Positions 1-7,716 of a stretch of 64,000 nt of DNA are shown one piece after another (the first letter of the stretch is position 1; each line of letters starts with the position of its first letter). The stretch is from Puniceicoccales bacterium (GTDB lineage: Bacteria > Verrucomicrobiota > Verrucomicrobiia > Opitutales > UBA953). The DNA lies in contig JAIRPL010000051.1 in the NCBI GenBank assembly GCA_031256995.1, positions 1 to 64,000 on the forward strand, written 5' to 3'. The position numbers and the translations under genes are program-made. Below the pieces are notes generated by a model, which saw nothing but the letters and a program-made list of their open reading frames with translations, did no database searches and was not told the origin of the DNA.

Positions 1-2406
1 GGATTCGCGGCGCAGGTTTCAAAGAATGCGCCTGATTCTTCCGCGATTTCCAACGCTTCCGGAGCGTCGTCGGCGACTTTTTCGGATCCCATTTCCGACG
101 CGTTTTCGGACATCGAAAAAATACCGTTTTCGCGGCGTTTTCGTGCCAATGCGAATTCGCTTGGCCTGGATAATATTCGCGCGGCATTGCGTGTCCGCGT
201 GAACGAGGGAAGGGGTTTTGCGGCGGCGGTCGCGGCGCGTCGAAACATGGCGTTTTCGCGTGGAAAAAAAGCGCTTTCCCGCGAGAAAATGGTGATGCGT
301 GAAAACGGGATTTCAAACTCTGGAAGCCGGTCGCGAGAAAGAACGGTTTTGGATGGGAAATCCGTCGAAAGATTCTCCGGAAATACCGCCTTGGAAAGCG
401 CTTCCTCCCCCTTGCGCTTGGGGTGCGGAAATCTTCCGGAATTGACGGATTCGGAGCGCGCGCGGTTGTTCGCTCCGGACTTTGTTTATGCGGTGTTTGC
501 GGAAGAATTTTTCCGACGGGTTTCCCATTCGGATTTCAGGCGTTTGAACACGCGCGACAGGAGGGAGGTCGTGGCATTCCTATGCTGGCTGTTTTCCAAT
601 CCAAAAATCTTTTTGGAATTCAATCTTCTCGGACCTGTTCCGGAAGTGGATTCACGTTCGCTTGGACCGCCGTGGTTTTCCGATTGGTTTGAGTTGTTCC
701 GGACGCGGGAAAATTCCCGCGATGGACTTGGATTGCGGGCCGCGATCGCCCTCGCGCACGCCAACGCATGCGGTAAAATTCCGCACGCCGCGTCCTCGCC
801 AAAAAATGTGAAAAACGCCCCGAATGTGCCGGCGCCGGAAGTGGTCGAACGCCTTGATTGGTTCATGGATTCATGCGAACGAAAAATATTTCTTCGCGAC
901 ATGGAAAAAGCCAGTCTTTCAGATTTGCGTTATGTCCTTGGGACACATTTTCCATTGGCGGATTTGCGCTGGTGTCAGGCGCGTTACATGCAACCCGGTT
1001 TTTCGTTTTACGGCGCGGATGAGATCGCAAAAAGTTTTCGTCTGACGACCTATCGATCGCGCAATTCCAGCGGGAAACATGTTTCGGATGTGAAAGGATT
1101 TTACGAAGGAAATCCGCTAACAATAGAGACTTACGTTCGATATGGCGGCGAGTGCACGGCGGTTTCCCGCACCGGGGCCGCGTTTTGCGCCGCGGCGGGC
1201 GTGCCTGTTCTTATGCTTACACAGCCGCTGCACATGGCCTATTTTTGGAAAAGTTCCACGGGGGTGTGGCGCGTGGGAAACGACGCTTTTGGAATGGATT
1301 TTTCCATGGATCAAAAGCGTTTCATCGCTTGGGGCGGCATCCCGGAGACCGCCCTTCTTTACGACCAATTCTTATTGGATAAACCCAGCGCCGGAGAATC
1401 GCTTTTCTGGTATTTTTTATCGCATGGGGAGCTTCCCCGTTCCGCGCGTCGTTTCGCGTTTCTCATGCAGTCACTTGGCGTCGCGCCATCGCATCTTCCC
1501 GCCTTGCGCGAGCTTCTTCCGCCCCATGTCGATTTTGGGAAAATTTCCGCCGCCGACCCATTTTTTGAATTTCTCTTGGAGGATGTTTTTTCCGGTCTTT
1601 ACGGACGTCCAATGATCTTGTGCGAATGGCTTTTGTCGACCCCGTTTTTTGATTCCACGCACGCATCTTTTCAAAATCCATTTTCGCGGCGTTTTCGCGC
1701 CACGTTTCACGGACGTTTTTTCCGTCATTTTCCTGGTGTGGATCCACGCGTGTCCACCCATGCCCAGACGCGACTGTTTTCGCGAACTTTCCGCGTCCTT
1801 CATGAGAGTGCCGGCAAAGCGTTTGTCCATGGCGACGTTCACCGGAAAATTCACGACGGATTGCCGCGCGTCCCGGTTGCGCAAATCCCCGCCGTTTTGT
1901 TCGAATTGGAGCTTATCCTTGAAGCCCTGTTTTCCGTCGCGGAGGAGGACTCTCGCGACGCCTCGCGGAATGGCGAAAAAACCGCTGATTCCAGACATTC
2001 ATTTTCCAACGCAAATGATGGCGTTGGAAGGGGCGCAATTTCTGGCTCAGCCCCGCGAAATTCTTCCGCATCAAGGACGGCATCCTCGCCGGTTCGCGGA
2101 ACATCCGCGTCGTCCGGTTCCGCTGCGGATTTTTCCAATTCTCATCCCGTGAAAGGCACGGCTGTTTCTCCCACGCTTTCCGCCGGCCGACGCGAGACGG
2201 CGGAATCCTATTTTTCGCACTACCGTTTTCTATGCGAACGCCATCCCGCCTACAAAAAAACCGCGCTGCGCTTCCTCGAAAAACTCAAACAACGCGCCCC
2301 CGTTTTCCAATCTCTCCACCCCGCCTGGTCCGCGCAAATCTCCTCCATCCCCGATTTCCCCAAATCCTCGCCCTCCCGCCCTCCGCGTCCCAAGAATTCC
2401 CGGTGA
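1..2406 (+). CDS. Large transglutaminase-like protein, 5' end outside window
   Basis: The frame is open from the first base, so the gene begins upstream; 801 residues are visible. A Cys in GGECTAVSRTG (codon 385), a His in QPLHMAYFW (codon 411) and an Asp in VGNDAFGMD (codon 428) occur in the order and spacing of the Cys-His-Asp triad of transglutaminase-like (papain-fold) domains, with the typical 'AAGVPV' stretch between Cys and His. A Ser/Ala-rich linker at codons 677-728 separates this part from a short basic, Pro-rich tail. Family members cross-link, cleave or amidate proteins; the substrate here is unknown. No signal peptide can be judged because the N-terminus is missing. The gene is visibly more AT-rich than most of the window, which may mean foreign origin or relaxed selection. 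A TTG at 187 is possible as a start but unlikely, because coding-like sequence continues upstream of it. Confidence 0.6.
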   Translation, partial: GFAAQVSKNAPDSSAISNASGASSATFSDPISDAFSDIEKIPFSRRFRANANSLGLDNIRAALRVRVNEGRGFAAAVAARRNMAFSRGKKALSREKMVMRENGISNSGSRSRERTVLDGKSVERFSGNTALESASSPLRLGCGNLPELTDSERARLFAPDFVYAVFAEEFFRRVSHSDFRRLNTRDRREVVAFLCWLFSNPKIFLEFNLLGPVPEVDSRSLGPPWFSDWFELFRTRENSRDGLGLRAAIALAHANACGKIPHAASSPKNVKNAPNVPAPEVVERLDWFMDSCERKIFLRDMEKASLSDLRYVLGTHFPLADLRWCQARYMQPGFSFYGADEIAKSFRLTTYRSRNSSGKHVSDVKGFYEGNPLTIETYVRYGGECTAVSRTGAAFCAAAGVPVLMLTQPLHMAYFWKSSTGVWRVGNDAFGMDFSMDQKRFIAWGGIPETALLYDQFLLDKPSAGESLFWYFLSHGELPRSARRFAFLMQSLGVAPSHLPALRELLPPHVDFGKISAADPFFEFLLEDVFSGLYGRPMILCEWLLSTPFFDSTHASFQNPFSRRFRATFHGRFFRHFPGVDPRVSTHAQTRLFSRTFRVLHESAGKAFVHGDVHRKIHDGLPRVPVAQIPAVLFELELILEALFSVAEEDSRDASRNGEKTADSRHSFSNANDGVGRGAISGSAPRNSSASRTASSPVRGTSASSGSAADFSNSHPVKGTAVSPTLSAGRRETAESYFSHYRFLCERHPAYKKTALRFLEKLKQRAPVFQSLHPAWSAQISSIPDFPKSSPSRPPRPKNSR

Positions 2407-2546
2407 CGTTTTGCGATGTTTGGAATCCCCGGCGCCCGCCGCCATGGGAAATCCCAGTGGTGGTGTCCAAGCATGCGTTTTCGGCTTCAGGGGCGCCCTT
2501 TTCCCGGCGAAACCATGTCGCCATTTGGACAGCGGGCCGGCGGGGA

Positions 2547-3482
2547 TCAGGCGACACCCTTGCTCGCGCGTTTTTTTGCCCGAAAACCATTATCTATTTT
2601 CCGTTTGTTTTCGCGGCGGAGGAGGAGCCATGGCAGGCCGTAGGCGGCGGTGTCGCCAGCGGTGTACAAAGCGCTTCCGCCGGCGCCCGGGATGTGCAGG
2701 AGATGCTCGCATTTGCCCCCGATTTGGGGGGAAATCCCCGAGGATTCGCCACCGATGATGATTGCGAGCGGGCGGCCGGGTGCGCAAATGGGCTTCAACT
2801 CGTCCACGCGCCGTCCGCCGGGACGTGTGAACCCGACGACGCAGAACCAAGGGCGGAGATCGGACAGCAGGTGGCGCAAATCATTCCCGGCAAAATGCAC
2901 GGTCAGCATGTCCAGCGCCCCGGCGGCGGCGCTCCATGCACGGCCGCGGAAGTAGGAATTCAGCGTGGTGTCACCGGCGAGAAAAAGGTGTTTTATCCCC
3001 GTCGCGGCGGCGGCGCGGGCGATGGCGCCGAGGTTTGCGGGATCTTGCGAGTTTTCCACAAAGAGCAACGGTTCGCCCTCGCGGCTCCATGTTTCGTAAT
3101 CCGAGAGAAGCGGGGTTCCGGGGACGGGGCGTTCCGTCAACGCGACAATGCCGTCGTGGAAACCGTGCCCTGCCGCCTTGTCGAGCGCCTCGGCGCTTGC
3201 CGCTGAAACGGGAATTCCGCGTTCCTGCATCCAAAGCCGCACGCGTTCGAGCGGGTTGAAATGCTGGTGCGTGAAAAGCAGATGCTTGAGCGCCGCGGGT
3301 CTGCGTTCGAAACAGGCCAGAACGGCTTCCAGCCCGCAAAGAGGCACGGGGCGGAAATTTGGCTTGGGATCGGCGGGGGTGCCGCCGCGTGAACCGTCCG
3401 GCATTGACTTGTCCAAGCCACGATTGGCGGGGCGGAATTTTCTTTTGTCCATATTCATATGCTGCATTGGAGGGTTTTTCAT
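2547..3482 (-). CDS. TrmH/SpoU-family (SPOUT) RNA 2'-O-ribose methyltransferase
   Basis: A 311-residue protein with the three SPOUT motifs: motif 1 ENSQDPANLGAIARAA at residues 143-158, motif 2 IIIGGESSGI at 241-250, and motif 3 around 263-282 (HIPGAGGSALYTAGDTAAYG). These form the trefoil knot that binds S-adenosylmethionine and, in this family, transfer methyl to a ribose 2'-OH of rRNA or tRNA. Residues 42-125 look like the L30e/L7Ae-like substrate-binding domain of RlmB/TsnR relatives. Motif 3 departs from the usual IPM...SLN form, so the exact target cannot be named. The first 40 residues are basic and probably disordered; starts at residues 6, 9 or 11 are equally possible. It converges with the gene ending at 2406. 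Confidence 0.85.
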   Translation of the reverse strand: MKNPPMQHMNMDKRKFRPANRGLDKSMPDGSRGGTPADPKPNFRPVPLCGLEAVLACFERRPAALKHLLFTHQHFNPLERVRLWMQERGIPVSAASAEALDKAAGHGFHDGIVALTERPVPGTPLLSDYETWSREGEPLLFVENSQDPANLGAIARAAAATGIKHLFLAGDTTLNSYFRGRAWSAAAGALDMLTVHFAGNDLRHLLSDLRPWFCVVGFTRPGGRRVDELKPICAPGRPLAIIIGGESSGISPQIGGKCEHLLHIPGAGGSALYTAGDTAAYGLPWLLLRRENKRKIDNGFRAKKRASKGVA

Positions 3483-3684
3483 GGATTAGACAACCGTCCT
3501 CATGGGCTTTCCGGAAAATGACTGCCTGCCCGGGGGCCGCACATCCATTGGGATCCGCCCGCCCGTGTGGCGTGCCTCATCCGCTTTTCCGGATGCCGCG
3601 CGCCTTTTTCCTTGCGTGCCCCGTGCGCGCCCCATTCCCTGTCCCTCCATTTTTCTCAGGAAACAACCAAAACACGCAAACGCC

Positions 3685-3840
3685 ATGTCGCAACACAACA
3701 GTTTCAAAAGCTCCGCCGCCGCTGGCTCCACAAACCGCACCGTTCTCAAGCGCTTCGAACGCCTTGAGTTGCTCAAGAAGCGCGGCCAGTGGAAGGGAAA
3801 ACGCCTGACGGGCCTTCCAAAAACCAAGCCCGAGGCCTGA
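3685..3840 (+). CDS. Chlamydiae/Verrucomicrobia small basic protein
   Basis: A 51-residue, highly basic protein starting MSQHNSFKSS, with the core NRTVLKRFERLELLKKRG and KRLTGLPKTKP. It matches what I know of a family of tiny basic proteins found almost only in Chlamydiae and Verrucomicrobia and suspected of ribosome or RNA association; no function is proven. It stands alone between the convergent-looking 2547 gene and the ExbD-like gene. Start chosen at ATG 3685, because the upstream extension is not family-like. It is one of the best lineage markers in the window. Confidence 0.85.
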   Translation: MSQHNSFKSSAAAGSTNRTVLKRFERLELLKKRGQWKGKRLTGLPKTKPEA

Positions 3841-3957
3841 TCCGGCCTCTCGTTCGCGCGGAATTCGCGGAAAAGGGAACACGCTTTTCTTGCCTGCCAT
3901 CCCTTCCGCGCCTGCGAGGGGAGGTTTTTTAATGTTCACCCAGCCCGCGTAGCCGCC

Positions 3958-4536
3958 ATGCCGCCTCCCCACAGTCCGTTGGGCCTTCGTGCCAGGCTTC
4001 GTCCCCCGCAGTCGCCGCCTGTCGCCGCGTCCTTGGTGTCCGCCTTGCTGCTTGCCATGCTGCTTTCGATGGCAGGCTCGCGCTTTCTTTTCGCGCCTGG
4101 GATTTCCGTGGAGTTGCGGAATCCCGCCGCCGGCGATTTGCCGTCCCTTGCCCCGGTGCTCCCGCGTGCCAATTCCGTGCTTCCAGGCGTTCCCACAAGC
4201 GCCACGTTGACGGTCCCCGCCCCGCGTCCGTTTCTCCTGAGCGCGCATTCCGAGACGATGGTCTTTTTTGAGGGGGCCATGTTCTCGTTGGGTGACGCCA
4301 GCTTGCGTGCCGCGATGGCGCGGGCCTTGCGGAATTCGGGCGCGGCAGAGCCGACGCTTCTTCTAAAGATGGATGGATCGGTGAGCATGAACCGTTTTTT
4401 TCAATTGAAGGCCCATGCCGAGGAGGCTGGCTTTGTCAGGATCCAGATCGCAGGCGAGGATGCGCGCTCCGCGCCGCCGCCCAGCCCGCCCTTCCCTCAA
4501 AAGCAAAGGAATGCCGCAAATGATTCCCGACCGTGA
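3958..4536 (+). CDS. ExbD/TolR-like membrane protein
   Basis: 192 residues with a single N-terminal transmembrane segment (about residues 22-46) followed by a periplasmic domain. Residues 118-165, with TLLLKMDGSVSMNRFFQL and HAEEAGFVRIQIAGE, resemble the C-terminal half of ExbD/TolR, the stator partner that passes proton-motive force to TonB or TolA. The usual ExbD transmembrane Asp that carries protons is absent here, and no ExbB/TolQ partner lies nearby, so a direct energising role is doubtful. Its end overlaps the next gene by 26 bp (4511-4536), which suggests translational coupling. Codons 150-192 run into a Pro-rich tail. The ExbD assignment rests on fold-level similarity only. Confidence 0.55.
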   Translation: MPPPHSPLGLRARLRPPQSPPVAASLVSALLLAMLLSMAGSRFLFAPGISVELRNPAAGDLPSLAPVLPRANSVLPGVPTSATLTVPAPRPFLLSAHSETMVFFEGAMFSLGDASLRAAMARALRNSGAAEPTLLLKMDGSVSMNRFFQLKAHAEEAGFVRIQIAGEDARSAPPPSPPFPQKQRNAANDSRP

Positions 4537-4948
4537 CGACGAGGCGGCGGCGGATCCCGATTCTGTGTTCAGCCAGCCGCTCCCTCCCTCCGGCGCATCC
4601 GCGCGAAAACCTGCGATGCCCCCCTTGGCGCCGATCGAATCGCTTCCCGCGCCCGCGTCTGAACCGCCGGTTTCGGCGCCCGTGTCCGCCCCGGTCCAGA
4701 GGACGGTTTCTGTTGCGGGCATCCTCCAGCAATTCACGGAAAAAGTGGCTGCGGTGAAATTCCCACGAAGGGGGGCGCAACAGGAGAAGCTGCCATTTTC
4801 GCATCCGAGCCATTTTGCCAGGGTGCCGACGCCCTTGATTCTTGGGCAAGACATCGACATCCCCGCCTATGAACGCCATGGGATCTCCCTTGGGGAGCCG
4901 ATGGAAGGGGATGCCACGTCTACGCCAAGATCGGCCCGAAGAGGATAG
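4511..4948 (+). CDS. Hypothetical Pro/Ala-rich protein coupled to the ExbD-like gene
   Basis: 145 residues, not recognised. Residues 1-80 are acidic then Pro/Ala/Ser-rich and likely disordered. A short ordered-looking part follows (about residues 80-110, with VAGILQQFTEKVAAV), and the end is basic. No signal peptide or membrane segment. ATG 4511 (MPQMIPDRD) is preferred, with ATG 4520 as the alternative; both lie inside the end of the ExbD-like gene, so the two are probably co-translated. The TonB-like Pro-rich composition next to an ExbD-like protein may hint at an envelope link, but this is only a guess. Confidence 0.45.
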   Translation: MPQMIPDRDDEAAADPDSVFSQPLPPSGASARKPAMPPLAPIESLPAPASEPPVSAPVSAPVQRTVSVAGILQQFTEKVAAVKFPRRGAQQEKLPFSHPSHFARVPTPLILGQDIDIPAYERHGISLGEPMEGDATSTPRSARRG

Positions 4949-4996
4949 AATCATCCTGATTTGTTTTGGCGCCGCCATTTTCTGTGCCCGTCCACC

Positions 4997-5710
4997 ATGA
5001 TTTCCTACGAAGAATTTCTCGAAAATCTCGCCATCGTGCGCGCACGCATTGGGCACGCTTGCGCCGCCTGCGGGCGGGACCCCGCTTCCGTCACCCTTCT
5101 TCCAGTCACCAAGACACATCCTGCCACGGCCGCCATTTACGCCTCTCGCGCCGGTTTGGACGCCGTTGCCGAAAATCGTGTCCAGGAAGGCGCCGAGAAG
5201 CGCCCCATGGCTCCCGCCTCCCTGCGCTGGGAGCTTATCGGCCACTTGCAAGGCAACAAGGCGAGGCGCGCCGCCGAAGTCTTTTCGCGCATTCAAACCA
5301 TTGACGGGGAAGATCTTGCCGATCTACTCAACCGTGTTTGCGCCGGGTCGGGGAAGACCCTCCCGGTGCTCCTTCAAGCCAATTCCGGAGGTGATGCCGC
5401 GAAATTTGGCGTCGCGGATTTCGATTCCCTGCAACGCCTGGCCGACCACGTTTTGCGCCTGCCCGCCCTGCGCCTTGAAGGCTTGATGACCATTCCCGCG
5501 CTTGACGCCGATCCCTCCGTGGCCCGCCGCGCGTTTGAAACCCTGCGTGAGTGGCGCGATTTGCTTGCCGCCCGCCTTGCCTGCCCGCTCCCCGTTCTCT
5601 CAATGGGCATGAGCGGCGACTTGGAGGAGGCCATCGCCGCAGGCGCCACCCACATCCGCATTGGCGCCGCTCTCTTCGGAGACCGGCCCGCCATTGCGCG
5701 AATCCAATGA
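4997..5710 (+). CDS. YggS/PLPBP-family PLP homeostasis protein
   Basis: 237 residues forming the single TIM-barrel YggS/PROSC fold. Lys39 in LLPVTKTHP is the Schiff-base lysine for pyridoxal phosphate. ENRVQE (about 58-63), WELIGHLQGNKAR (about 75-87), GLMTIPA and LSMGMSGDLEEAI with the terminal IRIGAALFGDR are family signatures. These cytoplasmic proteins have no known catalytic reaction; they bind PLP and keep B6 vitamers and some amino- and keto-acid pools balanced. In many genomes the gene sits near proC, yggT or cell-division genes; here it follows two unknown small genes. Start ATG 4997 gives MISYEEFLENL, the usual length. The next gene follows after 61 bp. Confidence 0.93.
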   Translation: MISYEEFLENLAIVRARIGHACAACGRDPASVTLLPVTKTHPATAAIYASRAGLDAVAENRVQEGAEKRPMAPASLRWELIGHLQGNKARRAAEVFSRIQTIDGEDLADLLNRVCAGSGKTLPVLLQANSGGDAAKFGVADFDSLQRLADHVLRLPALRLEGLMTIPALDADPSVARRAFETLREWRDLLAARLACPLPVLSMGMSGDLEEAIAAGATHIRIGAALFGDRPAIARIQ

Positions 5711-5771
5711 GCGACGGCGCGCGCGACAGGAGGAACACTCCGATGCCACCCAGGAACCGAGGTTTTCAGGC

Positions 5772-6053
5772 ATGAGCAAAGGGCGGGCCGGAACCCATAG
5801 CACGGTCATAGACGCCGCCCGTCACCTCGTCGCCCTCCTTGAGGAGCGCGGGCGCGTCTCGCGTGGCGTGATCGAGGCCCGTGTCGGCTCCTCCGGCCAC
5901 ACCATAAAAATCCATGGCCTCAAGGGAGGGGTGCGCCTCACGGTCACCGCCAAGGGCGCGCGTCAGGAATTTCATGTCTATGGCATCCCGCTGGAGGAAT
6001 TGCGCCTCGTCCTTGGGGACAGGCGTCTCTCCCATTTTCTGGTTCGCGAATGA
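5772..6053 (+). CDS. Small hypothetical protein
   Basis: 93 residues, not recognised. An N-terminal helix (residues 9-25, VIDAARHLVALLEERG) is followed by what looks like a small beta-rich domain (about 32-93: GHTIKIHGLKGGVRLTVTAK, EFHVYGIPLEELRLVLGDRR). No signal peptide, membrane segment or cysteine. ATG 5772 is chosen; the frame is open further upstream, but that part overlaps yggS. It converges with ruvC, leaving 12 bp between the stop codons. Codon use looks like its neighbours, and the ordered composition argues for a real gene. Confidence 0.55.
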   Translation: MSKGRAGTHSTVIDAARHLVALLEERGRVSRGVIEARVGSSGHTIKIHGLKGGVRLTVTAKGARQEFHVYGIPLEELRLVLGDRRLSHFLVRE

Positions 6054-6065
6054 TGCGGCAGGCCC

Positions 6066-6740
6066 TCAGCCGCGCCAGGTGTAGGCGTGGCACAGCGCGA
6101 CAGCCGCGGCGTCCGATTCGTCGGAGGGGAGGCTTTCGGGCAGGGTGAGCAAGCGATGGATCATCCCGGCGATTTGCGATTTTGAGGCGCGCCCGAACCC
6201 GGCGACAGCCTGCTTGACACGCAACGGAGGGTATTCGAAGACGGATTTTCCAAGGACGGATGCCGCCGCGATCGCCGCGCCGCGCGCCGAGCCAAGGATC
6301 TGCGCGGTCTGGAAATTTTGCACATAGATTGTCTGTTCCAGGACGACATGCCGGATTGGCCAGTCCTCGATGTAGTCGGCCACGGCCTTGTAAATTTCCC
6401 CGAGGCACTCCGGCATCGAAAGCTCGCGGCCAAGCCGGAGTGTGCGGCTGGCCCGCAAGGCAGGCTCGCCACCGCCCCCGGGGGCAAATTCCACCACGGC
6501 CAGCCCCGTGCCGCGCAAACTGGGGTCGATGCCGAGCACATGCCCCTTGTAAGGCTGGCGCGTGCCAAAACGGGAGTCAAGCGCCGCCGGCTCCGCCGAT
6601 GCTTTCACGCTGGCAGGCTTTTCCGCCCCGGAAACATCCCCCGCGCGCGCCGCGAACCGCCCCGTCACGGCGGCGGGCGGGCGTCCCCGAAGCATGGGAA
6701 TTTTCTCCGCCCAGAGGGCGCGGCTGTTCTTGCGGGCCAT
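6066..6740 (-). CDS. ruvC: RuvC crossover junction endodeoxyribonuclease
   Basis: 224 residues. The RNase H-like RuvC core begins at about residue 66 ([14 protein letters not shown]) and keeps all four metal-binding acids: Asp72, Glu135 in VVLEQ, and Asp207/Asp210 in [11 protein letters not shown]. The [17 protein letters not shown] helix and the [20 protein letters not shown] segment are typical. RuvC works as a dimer with RuvAB to resolve Holliday junctions. Usual length is about 170, so the first 60 or so residues (basic, Ala/Pro-rich) are an extension; no closer ATG precedes the core, though a GTG at the core start cannot be excluded. It lies 31 bp downstream of rbfA on the same strand, probably in one transcript. 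Confidence 0.92.
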   Translation of the reverse strand: MARKNSRALWAEKIPMLRGRPPAAVTGRFAARAGDVSGAEKPASVKASAEPAALDSRFGTRQPYKGHVLGIDPSLRGTGLAVVEFAPGGGGEPALRASRTLRLGRELSMPECLGEIYKAVADYIEDWPIRHVVLEQTIYVQNFQTAQILGSARGAAIAAASVLGKSVFEYPPLRVKQAVAGFGRASKSQIAGMIHRLLTLPESLPSDESDAAAVALCHAYTWRG

Positions 6741-6771
6741 GCGGAAAAGGCGGCGGCATCACGGGAATTTC

Positions 6772-7143
6772 CTAACTTTCCGCGTGGCGGGCATCCCGTG
6801 CCGCATCCTCGCGCGCGACGGCATCCAGCACGTCGAGAAGGCTCGCCCCGCGTTCGGGGGATTTGTCGTAAACGAGGCGGATCTCCGGGGTGTACTTGAT
6901 TGGCACCCGCTTGAAAATCGCCGCCTTCATCGGGCACATCACACGGTGCAAAAGCTGGCGGGCGGCGGCGACATCGTCCTTTCCGCCCACGACCGTGTAA
7001 GCCAGGACCGCGTTGCGAAGGTCGTCGCTGATGTCAAACCGTGTGAATGTCACGCGCACCGATTCCTGCCGCCAACGGGTGTGCAGCTCCTCGCTGAACT
7101 CCCGCAGGAGCAACTGGTTTATCCGAATGGTTCTCTGCGACAT
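6772..7143 (-). CDS. rbfA: Ribosome-binding factor A
   Basis: 123 residues with the small KH-fold of RbfA: MSQRTIRINQLLLREFSEEL at the start, VRVTFTRFDISDDLRNAVLAY in the middle, and KRVPIKYTPEIRLVYDKSPERG towards the end. RbfA binds the central pseudoknot/helix 1 region of 16S rRNA during late 30S maturation and is important in the cold. ATG 7143 is chosen; the frame stays open upstream through the RNase P RNA, which is non-coding. The canonical start motif makes this start secure. It precedes ruvC and is transcribed away from rnpB. Confidence 0.92.
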   Translation of the reverse strand: MSQRTIRINQLLLREFSEELHTRWRQESVRVTFTRFDISDDLRNAVLAYTVVGGKDDVAAARQLLHRVMCPMKAAIFKRVPIKYTPEIRLVYDKSPERGASLLDVLDAVAREDAARDARHAES

Positions 7144-7259
7144 CGCGGCGAAGCCTGCCGCCGCGCCCCGGCGTGGCAAACACAAACCCTGCCACGGGCC
7201 GGCGCGCGCCGCTTTTCTGGGTTGACGCCCGGCGCCGGCGGGTGAGAACCTGCCGGCCT

Positions 7260-7716
7260 GACGGTTCGGGGCGCGGGCGTCCGCCCGGCGCAAGCCGGGA
7301 GGAAAGTCCGGGCACCACAGGGCAGGATTCCGCGTGAAAACGTGGGCGCCGGAGGTCAATGGCCGGCGACGGACAGTGCCACAGAAAACAAACCACCGGG
7401 GCCTCGCGGTCCCGGCCAGGGTGAAAAGGTGGGGTAAGAGCCCACCGCGACTTCCGGCAACGGGGTCGGCATGGCAAACCCAATCCGGTGCAAGACCAAA
7501 TAGGGAAGCGGGCGGCCCGTCCATGCTTCCGGGTTGGGTCGCATCGCCTGCGGGCAAAGCGTGGTTTTCGCCACGCTTGGAGGAATGGGGGCTTTCGTTC
7601 AAGGATCCCTTGTTTCGTTCGCGGGCGGAGCGTGGCTTTTGCCACGTTAGAGGAATGGGCGCCACCCTTGCCGCAAGGAAGGGCACAGAACCCGGCTTAT
7701 AGCGCCCCGGACCGTC
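7260..7716 (+). ncRNA. rnpB: RNase P RNA (class A), with a duplicated P18-like module
   Basis: The catalytic RNA of RNase P, which removes 5' leaders from tRNA precursors. Conserved blocks seen: GAGGAAAGTCCGGGC (7300-7314), ACAGTGCCACAGAAAA (about 7373-7388), GTGAAAAGGTGGGGTAAGAG (about 7421-7440), GCAAGACCAAATAGGG (7490-7505) and ACAGAACCCGGCTTATAG (7685-7702). Bases 7260-7274 pair with 7702-7716 over 15 bp with one G-U, giving helix P1 and fixing both ends. A short T run follows. The hairpin GCGTGG..CCACG plus GAGGAATGGG, expected once as P18 and J18/2, occurs twice (7559-7592 and 7630-7662), so the RNA is longer than a typical class A molecule. Confidence 0.93.
7559..7662 (+). repeat. Direct repeat of the P18-J18/2 segment inside rnpB
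   Basis: Copy A at 7559-7592 and copy B at 7630-7662 share a GCGTGG-TTT-GCCACG hairpin followed by GAGGAATGGG, with a few substitutions that keep the stem paired and a 1-nt length difference. They are 71 nt apart. Copy B is followed by the stem CCCTTGCCGCAAGG and the P4 strand, as expected for the true P18. The 37 nt between the copies contain the palindrome CAAGG-ATC-CCTTG (about 7601-7613). The 13-mer CTTGGAGGAATGG of copy A (7576-7588) also occurs at 34743-34755. Confidence 0.8.

Noticed and set aside
2232-3206. 324-codon plus-strand frame opposite the SPOUT methyltransferase
   Set aside because: Antisense to a gene with three clear SPOUT motifs.
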